A stretch of DNA of 64,000 bases from Aliihoeflea sp052435735 (GTDB lineage Bacteria > Pseudomonadota > Alphaproteobacteria > Rhizobiales > Rhizobiaceae). The position numbers were made by a program, and so were the translations under genes. Shown piece by piece: positions 52,684-63,806 of this stretch. The notes beneath the pieces were generated by a model, which was given only the letters and a program-made list of their open reading frames with translations, was not told the origin of the DNA and ran no database searches. Location of the stretch: assembly GCA_052435735.1 (NCBI GenBank), contig JBQVNB010000004.1:1-64000 (forward strand), read 5' to 3'. Numbering within the stretch: the stretch's first letter is position 1; each line of letters opens with the position of its first letter.

Positions 52684-53894
52684 CGCGTCAGCTCGCCTTT
52701 TCGTGCGGCGACGTTGAGCACGTAGAGAGCCGCGACGATGCCGAGGCAGGACGATGCGAGCATGACCCAAAGCAGCGGCGCCGGGCCGGTTTCAGGGCCG
52801 AGAAGAGCGCCCGCGAGCATGGAAAGACCCGCACCGCCGCCGATCTGCATGGCTCCGCCGAGGCCGGAAGCCGAACCGGCGATATGCGGGCGGACGCTGA
52901 CGATCCCGGCCATGGCGTTGGGCAGCGTCATGCCGTTGCCGAGCCCGACGAACATGACGGGCACGAAAAGCGATGCCGGCGAGACATATCCGGCGAAATA
53001 GAGGAGCAGCGGCACGGACATGCCCGTCGCCGCGACGATGTTGCCGGTCAGGAGCATCCGGTTGATGCCGAGGCGGCTCGACAGTCGCCCGGACAGGAAA
53101 TTGCCGACCATGTAGCCGACCGACACGAAGCCGAAATAGAAGCCGTATTGCGAGGGCGACAGGCCGAAGATCTCGCTCGCGACATAGGGGCCGCCGCCGA
53201 GGAACGCGAAGAACGTGCCCGACGTGAAGGCCGCCGTCAGCGTGTAGCCCCAGAAGCGTTCCGACTTGATCAGTTCGGGATAGGAACGCACCTGCGCGAA
53301 AAGCGAGGCGGACGGGCGCAGATTCGTCTCGCCGAGATCGATCCAGATGATGGCGAACGCCGTCATGCCGAATGCGAGGGTGAGCAGAAATGTCGACTGC
53401 CAGCCGTAAATCTCGTCGAGGAAGCCGCCGATGATCGGTCCGATCATCGGGACGAGCGTCATGCCCATGGTGACGTAGCCGATCTTGCTCGCGGCCTGGT
53501 CCGGGCCGACCGTATCGCGGATGATCGCGCGCGACAGAACCATGCCAGCAGCCGAGAATGCCTGCAGGATGCGACAGGCAAGCAGGATCTCGATCGTCGG
53601 CGCGAACACGGCGGCAAGGGTTCCAAACAGGAACACTGCAAAACAGGAAAGCAGGACCGGGCGGCGCCCGAACCGGTCCGACGCCGGACCGATCAGGAGC
53701 TGAAGCACGGCCGTCGCGACGAGATAGAGCGCGACCGCCAACTGCACCACCGAGTAATCGGCATCGAAATGCCGCGCCATCGCTGGCAGGGATGGCAGGA
53801 AGACGTTCATCGCAAGCGCGCTCGACGCCGTTGCCATCACCAGCGTGAAGATGTGCGGTGGGGTCGCCGCGCGGTGGGCGAGGGGCATCGTCAT
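52680..53894 (-). CDS. MFS transporter, Bcr/CflA drug-efflux type
   Basis: This 404-residue transporter has 12 predicted helices. LLIGPASDRFGRRPVLLSCF carries the loop 2-3 signature of major facilitators, and the SRAIIRDTVG and LVPMIGPIIGGFL segments are typical of the Bcr/CflA subgroup that exports drugs such as bicyclomycin, or metabolites. The gene lies between mobA, which it overlaps by 4 bp, and an EamA transporter, all on one strand. The substrate is unknown. Confidence 0.88.
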   Translation of the reverse strand: MTMPLAHRAATPPHIFTLVMATASSALAMNVFLPSLPAMARHFDADYSVVQLAVALYLVATAVLQLLIGPASDRFGRRPVLLSCFAVFLFGTLAAVFAPTIEILLACRILQAFSAAGMVLSRAIIRDTVGPDQAASKIGYVTMGMTLVPMIGPIIGGFLDEIYGWQSTFLLTLAFGMTAFAIIWIDLGETNLRPSASLFAQVRSYPELIKSERFWGYTLTAAFTSGTFFAFLGGGPYVASEIFGLSPSQYGFYFGFVSVGYMVGNFLSGRLSSRLGINRMLLTGNIVAATGMSVPLLLYFAGYVSPASLFVPVMFVGLGNGMTLPNAMAGIVSVRPHIAGSASGLGGAMQIGGGAGLSMLAGALLGPETGPAPLLWVMLASSCLGIVAALYVLNVAARKGELTR

Positions 53895-53960
53895 CGGGTC
53901 GAAATGAACACGTTAATCATGGCGTGTGAATAGGCCTCATCCGCCTTCGCTTCAAGCTTC

Positions 53961-54881
53961 TCAAACGCCGTCAGGCGCCATTGCAGGCGACGTCGTGTCG
54001 GCAACCGGCTGCGTCTTGCCCGCATGGCGCTCGCGGTAGAGCGTATAGAGGCCGGACGCGACGACGATCGACGCTCCGACGAGCATCGCGGCATCGGGAA
54101 CTTCGCCGAACACGAGCAGGCCGAGCAGAAGCGCCCAGATCAGGGCCGTATAGCGGAAGGGTGCGACGAACGAGATGTCCCCTGCGCGCATCGCCATGAT
54201 GATGAACTGGTAGCCGATGATGAGAAGGACGGCGGCACCCAGCAGCATCGAGGTGCTGGTCACGGTCAACGGGGTCCAACCGCCATAAGGCACGACGAGG
54301 AATCCTCCGATCACGGTGACGAAGAGCGCGGTAGCGAACGATACGGCCAGCGAGGGAATTTCCTGGGGGATGCGCCGCGTCACGAGATCGCGAAGGGCGC
54401 AGAAGGCGACGCAGAGCAGCGCCAGGAGCGAATAGGAATTGAAGCCCTCGAAGCCGGGCCGGACGATGATCAGGACGCCGGCAAAACCGACGAGAATGGC
54501 CGTCCAGCGCCGCCAGCCCACTGGTTCGTTGAGGAAAAGCGCTGCGCCCATCGTGACGGCGAGAGGCAGCGCCTGCAGGATCGCCGACACATTGGCGAGC
54601 GGCATCTGCGCGAGCGCGGCGAGAAAACAGAGCGTGCTGCCGATCTCGCTGGCCGCCCGCACGGCGACGAGGGGGCGGCGGAGCGACGACAGCGACGACA
54701 GGACGCCGCCATGCCAGGCGAGCAGGCCGATCATGATCGTGGCGAACGTGCCGCGAACCACCATCACCTGCGCGGCGTGCATGTCGCTGATGACCGTTTT
54801 CGTCAGCGCATCATTGAGAGTGAACCCGGCCATCGAAATGGCCATGAACAGGGCGGCGCGGAGGTTTGGCGAAAGATTCAC
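53961..54881 (-). CDS. EamA/DMT-family transporter
   Basis: This 306-residue protein has ten helices in two EamA repeats (about 8-140 and 155-285), the pattern of drug/metabolite transporters of the RhaT/YdcZ group. Recognisable parts are the N-terminal FMAISMAGFTLNDALTK and the repeat ends with LQALPLAVTMGAALFLNEPV and LLVFGEVPDAAMLVGA. Such proteins usually export metabolites. The substrate is not predictable. Confidence 0.87.
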   Translation of the reverse strand: MNLSPNLRAALFMAISMAGFTLNDALTKTVISDMHAAQVMVVRGTFATIMIGLLAWHGGVLSSLSSLRRPLVAVRAASEIGSTLCFLAALAQMPLANVSAILQALPLAVTMGAALFLNEPVGWRRWTAILVGFAGVLIIVRPGFEGFNSYSLLALLCVAFCALRDLVTRRIPQEIPSLAVSFATALFVTVIGGFLVVPYGGWTPLTVTSTSMLLGAAVLLIIGYQFIIMAMRAGDISFVAPFRYTALIWALLLGLLVFGEVPDAAMLVGASIVVASGLYTLYRERHAGKTQPVADTTSPAMAPDGV

Positions 54882-54970
54882 GGATGCTGGCTCGTCGGTT
54901 GGCTCGACGATGCCTTAGGATGCCGCGTGGCCGGGCGCAACGGACCAGCGGCGCGAATGTCTACGCCAGA

Positions 54971-55981
54971 TCAGCCGCCAGTGACGCTCATGTGACGCGA
55001 AACGGAGGGCCGATTGGTGCGGCGGTCGATGACGAAGTCGTGACCCTTGGGCTTTCGGCCGATCGCTTCGTCGATCGCGTTGGACAAAAGCTCGTTTCCC
55101 TCGGAAGCGCGCAGCGCGGCTCTCAGATCGGCGGCGTCGTCCTGGCCAAGGCACATATAGAGCGTGCCGGTGCAGGTCAGGCGCACGCGGTTGCAGCTTT
55201 CGCAGAAATTGTGGGTCATCGGCGTGATGAAGCCCAACCGCCCGCCGGTTTCCGCCACCTCGACATAGCGGGCGGGACCGCCGGTCTTGTACGGGATGTC
55301 GGCAAAGGTGAATTCGCGCTCGAGCTGTGCGCGCAGAAGGGACAACGGCAGGTACTGATCCGTCCGGTCCTCGTCGATCTCGCCCATCGGCATCGTCTCG
55401 ATGACCGTCATGTCCATGCCGCGGCCATGCGCCCAGCGCAGCATGCCGGGGATTTCGTGGTCGTTGAAGCCCTTGAGCGCGACCGCGTTGATCTTGATCT
55501 TCAGACCCGCCGCCTGCGCGGCATCGATGCCGGCCATGACCTTGGAGATGTCGCCCCAGCGGGTGATCTGCTTGAATTTCGTCGGGTCGAGCGTATCGAG
55601 CGAGACGTTGATCCGCCTGACGCCGCATTCGGCGAGCTCGGCCGCGAAGCGCTGGAGCTGCGAACCGTTGGTGGTCAGCGTCAGTTCCTCGAGCGCGCCG
55701 CTTTCGATGTGGCGCGAGAGATCGCGGACGAGGTGCATGATGTTCTTGCGCACCAGCGGCTCGCCGCCTGTCAGGCGCAGCTTTTTTACGCCCTTTTCGA
55801 TGAAGACCGTGCAGAGCCGGTCGAGTTCTTCGAGGCTGAGAAGATCGCGCTTTGGCAGGAAGGTCATGTCTTCCGCCATGCAATAGGTGCAGCGGAAGTC
55901 GCAGCGATCCGTCACCGAGACGCGCAGATAGGAGATCGCGCGCCCGAACGGGTCGATCATGCTGGTGTCGCCGAAATTCAT
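54971..55981 (-). CDS. moaA: GTP 3',8-cyclase
   Basis: MoaA is the radical-SAM enzyme that begins molybdenum-cofactor synthesis by rearranging GTP. The 336-residue protein has the SAM-cluster motif DRCDFRCTYCM, the LRLTGGEPLVRK segment, the second cluster in CESCNRVRLTC with a further cysteine near TLYMC, and the essential C-terminal GG. I start at MNFGDTSMIDPFGR (55981), with GAAGG upstream; an ATG at 56002 adds seven residues. With mobA and mobB, it makes this stretch a partial cofactor locus. Confidence 0.95.
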   Translation of the reverse strand: MNFGDTSMIDPFGRAISYLRVSVTDRCDFRCTYCMAEDMTFLPKRDLLSLEELDRLCTVFIEKGVKKLRLTGGEPLVRKNIMHLVRDLSRHIESGALEELTLTTNGSQLQRFAAELAECGVRRINVSLDTLDPTKFKQITRWGDISKVMAGIDAAQAAGLKIKINAVALKGFNDHEIPGMLRWAHGRGMDMTVIETMPMGEIDEDRTDQYLPLSLLRAQLEREFTFADIPYKTGGPARYVEVAETGGRLGFITPMTHNFCESCNRVRLTCTGTLYMCLGQDDAADLRAALRASEGNELLSNAIDEAIGRKPKGHDFVIDRRTNRPSVSRHMSVTGG

Positions 55982-56111
55982 GCCATTGCCTTCGATGCCC
56001 ATCCCGTCAATTTCGTGATCTTTTGCCCGGCGCGCAAGCCCGATGCGCCGAAAGTATGGCGCATGACGATGAATTGAGGCATTCGGGTGGGAAAGATTGA
56101 AGAGGTTTCAC

Positions 56112-56462
56112 ATGCGGCCACCATCGGAATTGCGCGTCTCGAAGGATCGGCGGCTGCTGACGATCCTCTTCGACAATCACGCGCCGATCCCGCTCGAAGC
56201 GGAGTTTCTGCGCGTCGTCTCGCCGTCCGCCGAAGTGCAGGGCCACTCGCCCGAACAACGGGTGACCGTGCCGGGCAAGCGCAATGTCGCCATCTCGAAG
56301 ATGGAGCCGGTCGGCAATTATGCCGTGCGCATCGTCTTCGACGACGGGCATGACACCGGCATCTTCACCTGGGACTACCTGCACACACTCGGCCACGAGA
56401 AGGACACGCGCTGGCAGGCCTATGTCGACGAACTGGCGGCGAAGGGCCTGTCTCGCGACTAG
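56112..56462 (+). CDS. DUF971-domain protein
   Basis: This 116-residue protein is made almost wholly of a DUF971 domain, also found at the N-terminus of gamma-butyrobetaine hydroxylases, with PPSELRVSKDRRLLTILFDN, and FDDGHDTGIFTWDYLHTLG in the C-terminal half. Stand-alone versions are common in proteobacteria, and some have been tied to iron-sulfur protein metabolism. I start at the ATG at 56112 after GAAGAGG. It diverges from moaA and its end overlaps that of the MarR gene by 4 bp. Confidence 0.87.
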   Translation: MRPPSELRVSKDRRLLTILFDNHAPIPLEAEFLRVVSPSAEVQGHSPEQRVTVPGKRNVAISKMEPVGNYAVRIVFDDGHDTGIFTWDYLHTLGHEKDTRWQAYVDELAAKGLSRD

Positions 56463-56920
56463 TCTTCCTTCAACGCCTCGCTGATGCGGCGCATCTGGTC
56501 GCCGAGCCGCTCGCACTGGTCGGGCGTCGATTGCGCCATGACGCGGTCGAGAAGGGCGGCGTAGATTTCCATCGCCTTCATCAGCCGCGCCTCGCCCTCG
56601 TCGGTGAGGTAGAGCCGCATGACGCGGCGGTCGTGCTCGTCCGGTTCGCGGCGCAGCAGGCCCTGGCTTTCGAGCTGCGGCAGAAGCATCGTGATGTTCG
56701 ACCGACCGACGAGGAGCCGGCGCGCAAGATCGTGCTGCGACAGGCCGGGGTGGCGGTAGAGGTTCATCAGAACGTCGAGTTGGCCGATCTTCAGCGGCGC
56801 GATCGCCTTGGCGAGTTCACGCACCACGGCGCGCTCGGCTCGCACGACCGCGATCCAGTTGCGGAACCGGGGATTGTCCCAGGGCAGGCGCGGCGCGTCG
56901 GTCGGTTTCGTTGCGGTCAA
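56459..56920 (-). CDS. MarR-family transcriptional regulator
   Basis: This 153-residue regulator has the MarR fold with IGQLDVLMNLYRHPGLSQ, the recognition region LLVGRSNITMLLPQLESQGL, and the wing PDEHDRRVMRLYLTDEG. It starts inside the last codons of the rhodanese gene (ATGA-type overlap), so the two are co-translated. The pairing suggests it responds to sulfur species or oxidants, as some MarR proteins do. It has no cysteine in the helices around the DNA-binding region; its one cysteine is in the C-terminal DQCERLG. Confidence 0.88.
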   Translation of the reverse strand: MTATKPTDAPRLPWDNPRFRNWIAVVRAERAVVRELAKAIAPLKIGQLDVLMNLYRHPGLSQHDLARRLLVGRSNITMLLPQLESQGLLRREPDEHDRRVMRLYLTDEGEARLMKAMEIYAALLDRVMAQSTPDQCERLGDQMRRISEALKED

Positions 56921-57315
56921 GGCTTGCGCTCGGCGGGCGGATCATAGGGCAGCCCGGCTTCCTTCCAGGCGCCGAATCCGCCCTCGATGTGTTTGACGCG
57001 CGAGAGCCCCATGTCCTGCGCGGTCTTGGTGGCGAGCGCGGAGCGCAGGCCACCAGCACAGAAGAAGACGAAGGTCTTGCCGCTGGCGAAGACCGGCTTG
57101 TGATAGGGGCTTTCCGGATCGATCCAGAACTCCAGCATGCCGCGCGGCGCATGCAGCGTGTGCGGGATGCGCCCCTCGCGGTCGAGTTCGCGCGGATCGC
57201 GGATATCGACCAGCACGACGTCGTCGCGCGCGGCGAGTTCCTGCGCCTCGACTGGCGATATCGCCTCGATTTCGGCATTGGCTTCTTCGAGCAATGCCTT
57301 GTAGCCCTTTTTCAT
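56917..57315 (-). CDS. rhodanese-like sulfurtransferase
   Basis: This 132-residue single-domain rhodanese carries the active-site loop CAGGLRS near residue 86, the N-terminal VVLVDIRDPRELDREGRIP, and the C-terminal HIEGGFGAWKEAGLP. Family members move sulfane sulfur as a cysteine persulfide. No signal peptide is seen, so it is cytoplasmic. It is translationally coupled to a downstream MarR regulator. Confidence 0.9.
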   Translation of the reverse strand: MKKGYKALLEEANAEIEAISPVEAQELAARDDVVLVDIRDPRELDREGRIPHTLHAPRGMLEFWIDPESPYHKPVFASGKTFVFFCAGGLRSALATKTAQDMGLSRVKHIEGGFGAWKEAGLPYDPPAERKP

Positions 57316-57384
57316 GGCAGGCCTCCTGACCTGCCGATGATGGCCGCGCGGAAGCGCCAGCGCAAGACGCTCCCGCGCTCCTCG

Positions 57385-59004
<1,620 letters not shown>

Positions 59005-59295
59005 CGGCGAAAGATCTCCGGAAAGAAACAGGTTGGCAGGCTCTTAAAGCGAAACGGGCTTGGATTGAAGCCTGCCTTTGGGCGATGGGCGAGCGTTGTA
59101 TTCCTGCAATGGTCGCGACAAAACCGGCCAAGGCGGCGCCGCATGCCTTGAACCCGACGCACCGTCATCCTTAGCATCGTGGTCGCGGCGGGCGAGAGTT
59201 TGCGATTTGGAAACCATATCGGGTCCAGTGTCGGGCTCTGTGTGTTTGCCGGCCCACGCGGCGCCCGACTGGAACTCTCGAACGGATTGGACGAC

Positions 59296-61380
59296 ATGAT
59301 CAAGCGTATGCGCCTTCGGGCTCTGGCCCTGACCTCCACCGCGCTCGCGGCGTCGCTCCTGACCGGCGTGGAGAGTGCATCCGCGCAGAACTTTTTCGAG
59401 CGCCTGTTCAACCAGCCGCCGCGCCGCTATGTCGAACCGCAATACCAGCAGCAGCCGCAGGCCCCGGTCCAGCAGCAGGTTCAGCGCGCTGCACCGCCAC
59501 AAGCGCCCCGCGTCACCGGCCCGCAATACTTCACCTACAAGACCGATATGCTCGCGAAAGTGAATTTCGCTGCGATCTCGATCGATCCCGCGCTGGTCAA
59601 TACCGGTATCGATCACGGAACGGTCGGCGCGACGACGCAGGCCTCGGCCGCGCCGTCACCGACGGTGACCGTTGCTGGTGGAAGCCTCGAAGAAGCGGTG
59701 GAAAAGGCGCTCGAAGGCAATGATGCGCGTGGCGAGCCGCGCCGGCGGATGGCGGCGCAGGACGGCAGGCAGGTTCCCTCGATCGGCGGTGCCAATCCGA
59801 AACTCGAGATCGACGTTCGCAAACAGGCGGTGCGCTCGCCCGAACCGCTCAAGGCAACGATCGCCGATTCGCTCGACGACCTGGCGACGTTCGAATTCTA
59901 CGCCGAGCAGGCGATCGGCGATGCGGTGGTCGCGCACTATTCGAAGCACCCGCAGATGATCTGGTCCGAGGGCGGGCGTGTCAGTTCGGCCGCGCGCGAC
60001 GTGGTGCGCGAACTGGCAGGCGCCGACGATTACGGCCTCAACCCGGGCGACTATGCGGTGTCGATGCCGCGCGTCAACGATGAAGCCGCGCTGGCGCGCT
60101 TCGAGATGGCGCTGTCGGCGCGGATGCTGCGCTATGCACGCGACATTCATGCCGGCCGCGTCGATCCGAACCGTATTTCCGGCTATCACGATTTCGAGTT
60201 GAAGACGGTGAACTATGCCGGCCTGCTGTCGAAGCTCGCCGATGGCGACGATGCGCGCGATGCGCTGCGCGCGCTTCACCCGCAGAACGAATTCTACAAG
60301 GCCATGCAGGTCGAGCTCGAGGAACTGCGCGCGAGCGAGGAAAAGAGCATCGTCATCGCGCCGGGAACGTTCATCCGGCCGGGCCAGACGAGCGCGGAGC
60401 TGCCGAAGATTCTCGCCGTGATCGAGAAGGAAGCGGACCAGTCGTTCCTTGCCCAGCACGCGACTGCGATCGAACTCAACCGCGCCAGCCAGATCTATTC
60501 GGACGATCTGGTCGCCGTCATCAAGGCGGCGCAGGAAAAGCGCGGCTTGCAGGTCGACGGCATCATCGGCCCGCGTACGGTCACGGCGTTCGCCGGCGAA
60601 TCGAAGGCGGCGCGGATCGAGAAGGTGAAGCTCGCGATGGAGCAGCTTCGCTGGCTGCCGTCGGATTTCGGCGACCGCTACGTGTTTCTGAATGCGCCCT
60701 CAGCGATGGCGAGCTATGTCGAGGGCGGGGCTGAGAAGCTGGCGATGCGAACGGTTGTCGGCACCAAGGCGACGCAGACCTACTTCTTCCAGGACGAGAT
60801 TTCCTATGTCGAGTTCCACCCCTATTGGGGCGTGCCGCGCTCGATCATCGTCAACAAGTACCTGCCCAAGCTTTACGCCGACCCGTCCTATCTCGACCGG
60901 TCCGGCTTCGAGGTGACGGACCAGCAGGGCCGCCGGATCTCGTCTTCGGCGATCAACTGGACGCGCTACGGCGCCAACATCCCTTACAATGTCCGCCAGC
61001 GGCCGGGCCCGAGCAACGCGCTCGGCGAATTGAAGATCATGTTCCCGAACAAGCACGCGATCTACATGCACGACACGCCCGACCGGCACCTCTTCAGCCG
61101 CGACAACCGCGCGCTGTCGAATGGCTGCGTGCGCCTCGAAGATCCGCGCGCCATGGCGGCGGCGGTGCTCGGCTGGGATCGCGCCAAGGTCGACTCGCGC
61201 CTGGCCGGCCAGCACGGCCGTGACAATCTGGATCAGAAGGTGCCGGTCTACGTCGCGTACTTCACCGCATGGCCGGAAGCCGGCGGCAAAATGGGCTACT
61301 ATCCGGATGTCTACGATCGCGACCTGAAGACGCGCGAGGCGATGGAGCGCATCGAAGCGGCGAGGGCGCCGTCGATCTGA
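59296..61380 (+). CDS. large L,D-transpeptidase (YkuD/YcbB type)
   Basis: This periplasmic enzyme forms 3-3 peptidoglycan crosslinks or links proteins to the wall. The 694-residue chain has a signal peptide (about 1-30, ending ESASA). A Gln/Pro-rich segment follows (about 42-72, QYQQQPQAPVQQQVQ), then a helical scaffold domain, a peptidoglycan-binding unit near 405-440 (GLQVDGIIGPRTVTAF), and the YkuD domain. The active site shows as YMHDTPDRHLF with RALSNGCVRL, the catalytic cysteine being near 610. Rhizobiales rely on such enzymes for polar growth. I start at 59296 because the signal peptide begins there. Confidence 0.92.
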   Translation: MIKRMRLRALALTSTALAASLLTGVESASAQNFFERLFNQPPRRYVEPQYQQQPQAPVQQQVQRAAPPQAPRVTGPQYFTYKTDMLAKVNFAAISIDPALVNTGIDHGTVGATTQASAAPSPTVTVAGGSLEEAVEKALEGNDARGEPRRRMAAQDGRQVPSIGGANPKLEIDVRKQAVRSPEPLKATIADSLDDLATFEFYAEQAIGDAVVAHYSKHPQMIWSEGGRVSSAARDVVRELAGADDYGLNPGDYAVSMPRVNDEAALARFEMALSARMLRYARDIHAGRVDPNRISGYHDFELKTVNYAGLLSKLADGDDARDALRALHPQNEFYKAMQVELEELRASEEKSIVIAPGTFIRPGQTSAELPKILAVIEKEADQSFLAQHATAIELNRASQIYSDDLVAVIKAAQEKRGLQVDGIIGPRTVTAFAGESKAARIEKVKLAMEQLRWLPSDFGDRYVFLNAPSAMASYVEGGAEKLAMRTVVGTKATQTYFFQDEISYVEFHPYWGVPRSIIVNKYLPKLYADPSYLDRSGFEVTDQQGRRISSSAINWTRYGANIPYNVRQRPGPSNALGELKIMFPNKHAIYMHDTPDRHLFSRDNRALSNGCVRLEDPRAMAAAVLGWDRAKVDSRLAGQHGRDNLDQKVPVYVAYFTAWPEAGGKMGYYPDVYDRDLKTREAMERIEAARAPSI

Positions 61381-61507
61381 CGGCGCTCGATCTGGCAACC
61401 CGTCTCGAACCCGTAGGGGTTCGCAAGCCCGACCGGGGGTCGCGCGGGCAGCGCGCCCCATCGAGGCATGAGCGAAGCGAATTAGCCGTGAGATCGATGG
61501 AAATAAA

Positions 61508-61582
61508 TGGTGGGCGCGACAGGGATTGAACCTGTGACCCTTCGCGTGTGAAGCGAATGCTCTCCCGCTGAGCTACGCGCCC
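61508..61582 (-). tRNA. tRNA-Val (CAC)
   Basis: Read on the minus strand, a complete cloverleaf is visible: acceptor GGGCGCG/CGCGCCC, D arm TAGCTCAGCGGGAGAGCA, anticodon stem TTCGC/GCGAA with loop TTCACAC (anticodon CAC), and T arm with GGTTCAATCC. CCA is encoded. It reads GUG codons. No other tRNA is nearby. Confidence 0.96.
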
Positions 61583-61655
61583 ATGAGCGCCAGGCGCTCA
61601 AAGTCGTCCGGCGGACCGAACGTGGCCCGCGTATAGGAGCATCCGCCGGGGTCCG

Positions 61656-62357
61656 TCAAGCGGTCTTGGCGCGCGGCGAGGTTGCCGCTGCGATCAGCCG
61701 GTCGGCAAGGTCGACCGTCAACTCGTCGAAATGCGAAATGATGTGCGACGGCTCGAATTCGCGCACGTGTTTGTCCGTGTAGCCGAAGTCGACGGCGACA
61801 ACGGGAATGCCCGCCGCCTTGGCCGTCTTGATGTCGGTTTCGGAGTCTCCGACCATGATCGCGCGTTCGGGATTGCCGCCAGCGCGCGCGATGGTCTCGA
61901 TCAGGTGGCGTGGGTCAGGCTTGCGGAACGCGAACGTGTCCTGTCCGCAGATGGCGCGGAAGCGTTCGGTCAAGCCGAGGCCCTGCATCAGCCGCGTCGA
62001 ATGCAGCTCGAACTTGTTGGTGCAGATCGCCGTCAGGTATCCGGCGTCGTCAAAGCGATCGAGCGCGGCGACGACGCCCTCATAGGGTTGCGAATCGCCG
62101 GGCATGTTCGAGCCGTAATGTTCGATGAACGTGTCGAGGAGGTCCTTGAGGCGCTCGTCGGAAAGGACGCGCTGCTGCGCCGCATAGGCGCGCTCGATCA
62201 TCACCTTGCCGCCCATGCCGACAAAGCGGCGGAACTCGGCCGGGCCGGCGACGGTCATGCCGTCGAGCGCCAAGCAATGATTCAGGCTCGCCATCAGGTC
62301 GGGCGCGGTGTCGACGAGGGTGCCGTCGAGGTCGAAGACAATGATGGGAGCGGTCAT
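61656..62357 (-). CDS. gph: phosphoglycolate phosphatase
   Basis: This HAD-family phosphatase clears 2-phosphoglycolate formed in DNA repair or photorespiration-like reactions. The 233-residue protein has motif I FDLDGTLVDTAPDL at 8-21, motif II ICTNKF near 112, the motif III lysine in AFRKPDPRHL, and motif IV GDSETDIKTAKAAGI. I start at MTAPIIVFDLDG (62357). Assignment to Gph over other HAD phosphatases rests on overall similarity and on its position next to rpiA, seen in other rhizobia. Confidence 0.87.
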   Translation of the reverse strand: MTAPIIVFDLDGTLVDTAPDLMASLNHCLALDGMTVAGPAEFRRFVGMGGKVMIERAYAAQQRVLSDERLKDLLDTFIEHYGSNMPGDSQPYEGVVAALDRFDDAGYLTAICTNKFELHSTRLMQGLGLTERFRAICGQDTFAFRKPDPRHLIETIARAGGNPERAIMVGDSETDIKTAKAAGIPVVAVDFGYTDKHVREFEPSHIISHFDELTVDLADRLIAAATSPRAKTA

Positions 62358-62483
62358 CGGGTCGTCCGTTGGTTTCCGTTGCGGCGGGTCTAGCTTGGCC
62401 ATGCGGCACGCGCAAGGCGGCCAGGGTGGTTTGCCAGCACGGATGAAGGTGCTAAACGGCGTCTGCCAACCAAGGAGCGGGAC

Positions 62484-63179
62484 ATGGATGCGCGAGCGCT
62501 GAAGATCGAAGCGGCACGGGTCGCCCTTTCCCATGTGGAAGACGGCATGAAGCTCGGCATCGGGACGGGCTCGACCGCCGAGGAATTCGTGCGGCTTCTC
62601 GCGGTGCGGATTTCGGAGGGGCTGCGGATCATCGGCGTACCGACATCCGAGCGCACGGCGGAACTCTGCCGCGATCTCGGCGTGCCGCTCGCGACGCTCG
62701 ACGAGGAACCGGCGCTCGACCTGACCATCGACGGCGCCGACGAGATTGGCCCCGGTCTGTCGCTCGTCAAGGGCGGCGGCGGGGCGCTCCTGCGCGAGAA
62801 GATCGTGGCCTTCGCCTCGAAGCGGATGATCGTGATCGCCGATTCGTCGAAGGTGGTCGAAACGCTCGGAAAGTTTCCGCTGCCGGTCGAGGTCAATCCG
62901 TTCGGCCTCGGCGCGACGCGACTGGCGATCGAGACGGCGGCAAGCCGGCTCGGGCTGTCGGGTGCGATCGTGCTCCGCGAGCGCAATGGCGAGCGTTTCG
63001 TCACCGATGGCGGCCATGTCATTCTCGACGCATCTTTTGGCCGTATTCCCGATCCACTGGCACTTTCGGATGCGCTTCACGCGATCCCGGGCGTCGTGGA
63101 GCACGGGCTGTTCCTGAACCTTGCCGATCTGGCCGTGGTCGCCGAACCGGATGGCGTGAAGACGATCGACGGCGTATAG
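62484..63179 (+). CDS. rpiA: ribose-5-phosphate isomerase A
   Basis: RpiA interconverts ribose 5-phosphate and ribulose 5-phosphate in the pentose phosphate pathway. The 231-residue protein has the phosphate loop GIGTGSTAEEF near 29, TIDGADEIGPGLSLVKGGGG with the catalytic acid residues near 84-95, and the lysine in that same motif. AAGGAGCGGG gives a strong ribosome site. It diverges from gph across 126 bp. Confidence 0.95.
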   Translation: MDARALKIEAARVALSHVEDGMKLGIGTGSTAEEFVRLLAVRISEGLRIIGVPTSERTAELCRDLGVPLATLDEEPALDLTIDGADEIGPGLSLVKGGGGALLREKIVAFASKRMIVIADSSKVVETLGKFPLPVEVNPFGLGATRLAIETAASRLGLSGAIVLRERNGERFVTDGGHVILDASFGRIPDPLALSDALHAIPGVVEHGLFLNLADLAVVAEPDGVKTIDGV

Positions 63180-63233
63180 GCGTCGTCAGGACGAACGAGC
63201 GGCGCGGGCGCGCCGGCAAAGAGGAGACTGAAC

Positions 63234-63788
63234 ATGAATTTCAGATATGCGGGCATTGCGCTTGCCGTCGGTGCAGCCATCGCGCTCGGTTCGGCCATGG
63301 GCCCGGCCGCTTCGCAGGAGCCGTCCGAAAGCCATCTCGCCGCTGCGCGAGCCGCCGTCGATGCGGTCGGCATGACGGATGAGTTCGACAACATCCTGCC
63401 GCAGGCCGCGATGGCGCTGAAGAACGAGCTGACGCAGAAGAACCCAGACCAGGTGAGCCTCATTTCGCGCACGGTCGACGAAAAGGCGATTGCGCTGGCC
63501 GCTCGCCGCGGCGATCTGGAGCGCGAGGCCGCCGCCGCCTACGCTCAGTTCTTCTCGGAGGAAGAGCTGGCGACGATCTCGGAATTCTACTCGTCTCCGA
63601 CCGGCCAGAAGTTCATCGAGACGCACCCGGAAGTGACCAATCAGGTCTTCCAGGCCGCGAATATCTGGCAGTCGGGCATTGCCCGCGACCTCGCGCGCGA
63701 CGTGGCCGGCGAACTGCAGGGCCAGGTTGCAGAACCGCAGGGCGAAGCGACCCCGGGGGCTGCCCCGGCACCCGCGCAGTCCAACTGA
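63234..63788 (+). CDS. DUF2059 family periplasmic protein
   Basis: This 184-residue protein has a signal peptide (about 1-27, ending AASQE) and a helical DUF2059 domain at about 60-150, with FSEEELATISEFYSSPTGQK as its core motif. A Pro/Ala-rich tail follows. The family is found in many proteobacteria with no known function. GAGGAGAC precedes the ATG. It lies 54 bp after rpiA and is followed by a strong terminator, so rpiA and this gene may be one transcript. Confidence 0.88.
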   Translation: MNFRYAGIALAVGAAIALGSAMGPAASQEPSESHLAAARAAVDAVGMTDEFDNILPQAAMALKNELTQKNPDQVSLISRTVDEKAIALAARRGDLEREAAAAYAQFFSEEELATISEFYSSPTGQKFIETHPEVTNQVFQAANIWQSGIARDLARDVAGELQGQVAEPQGEATPGAAPAPAQSN

Positions 63789-63806
63789 GCGATCTTCATC
63801 GCATCG

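Noticed and set aside
59005..59295. A small gene in the gap between fumA and the transpeptidase
   Set aside because: Open frames here are short, lack ribosome sites and show no motif. The 291 bp most likely hold the two divergent promoters.
61395..61440. A terminator after the L,D-transpeptidase
   Set aside because: CGAACC can pair with GGTTCG around a short loop, but no T-run follows and the stem is only 6 bp.
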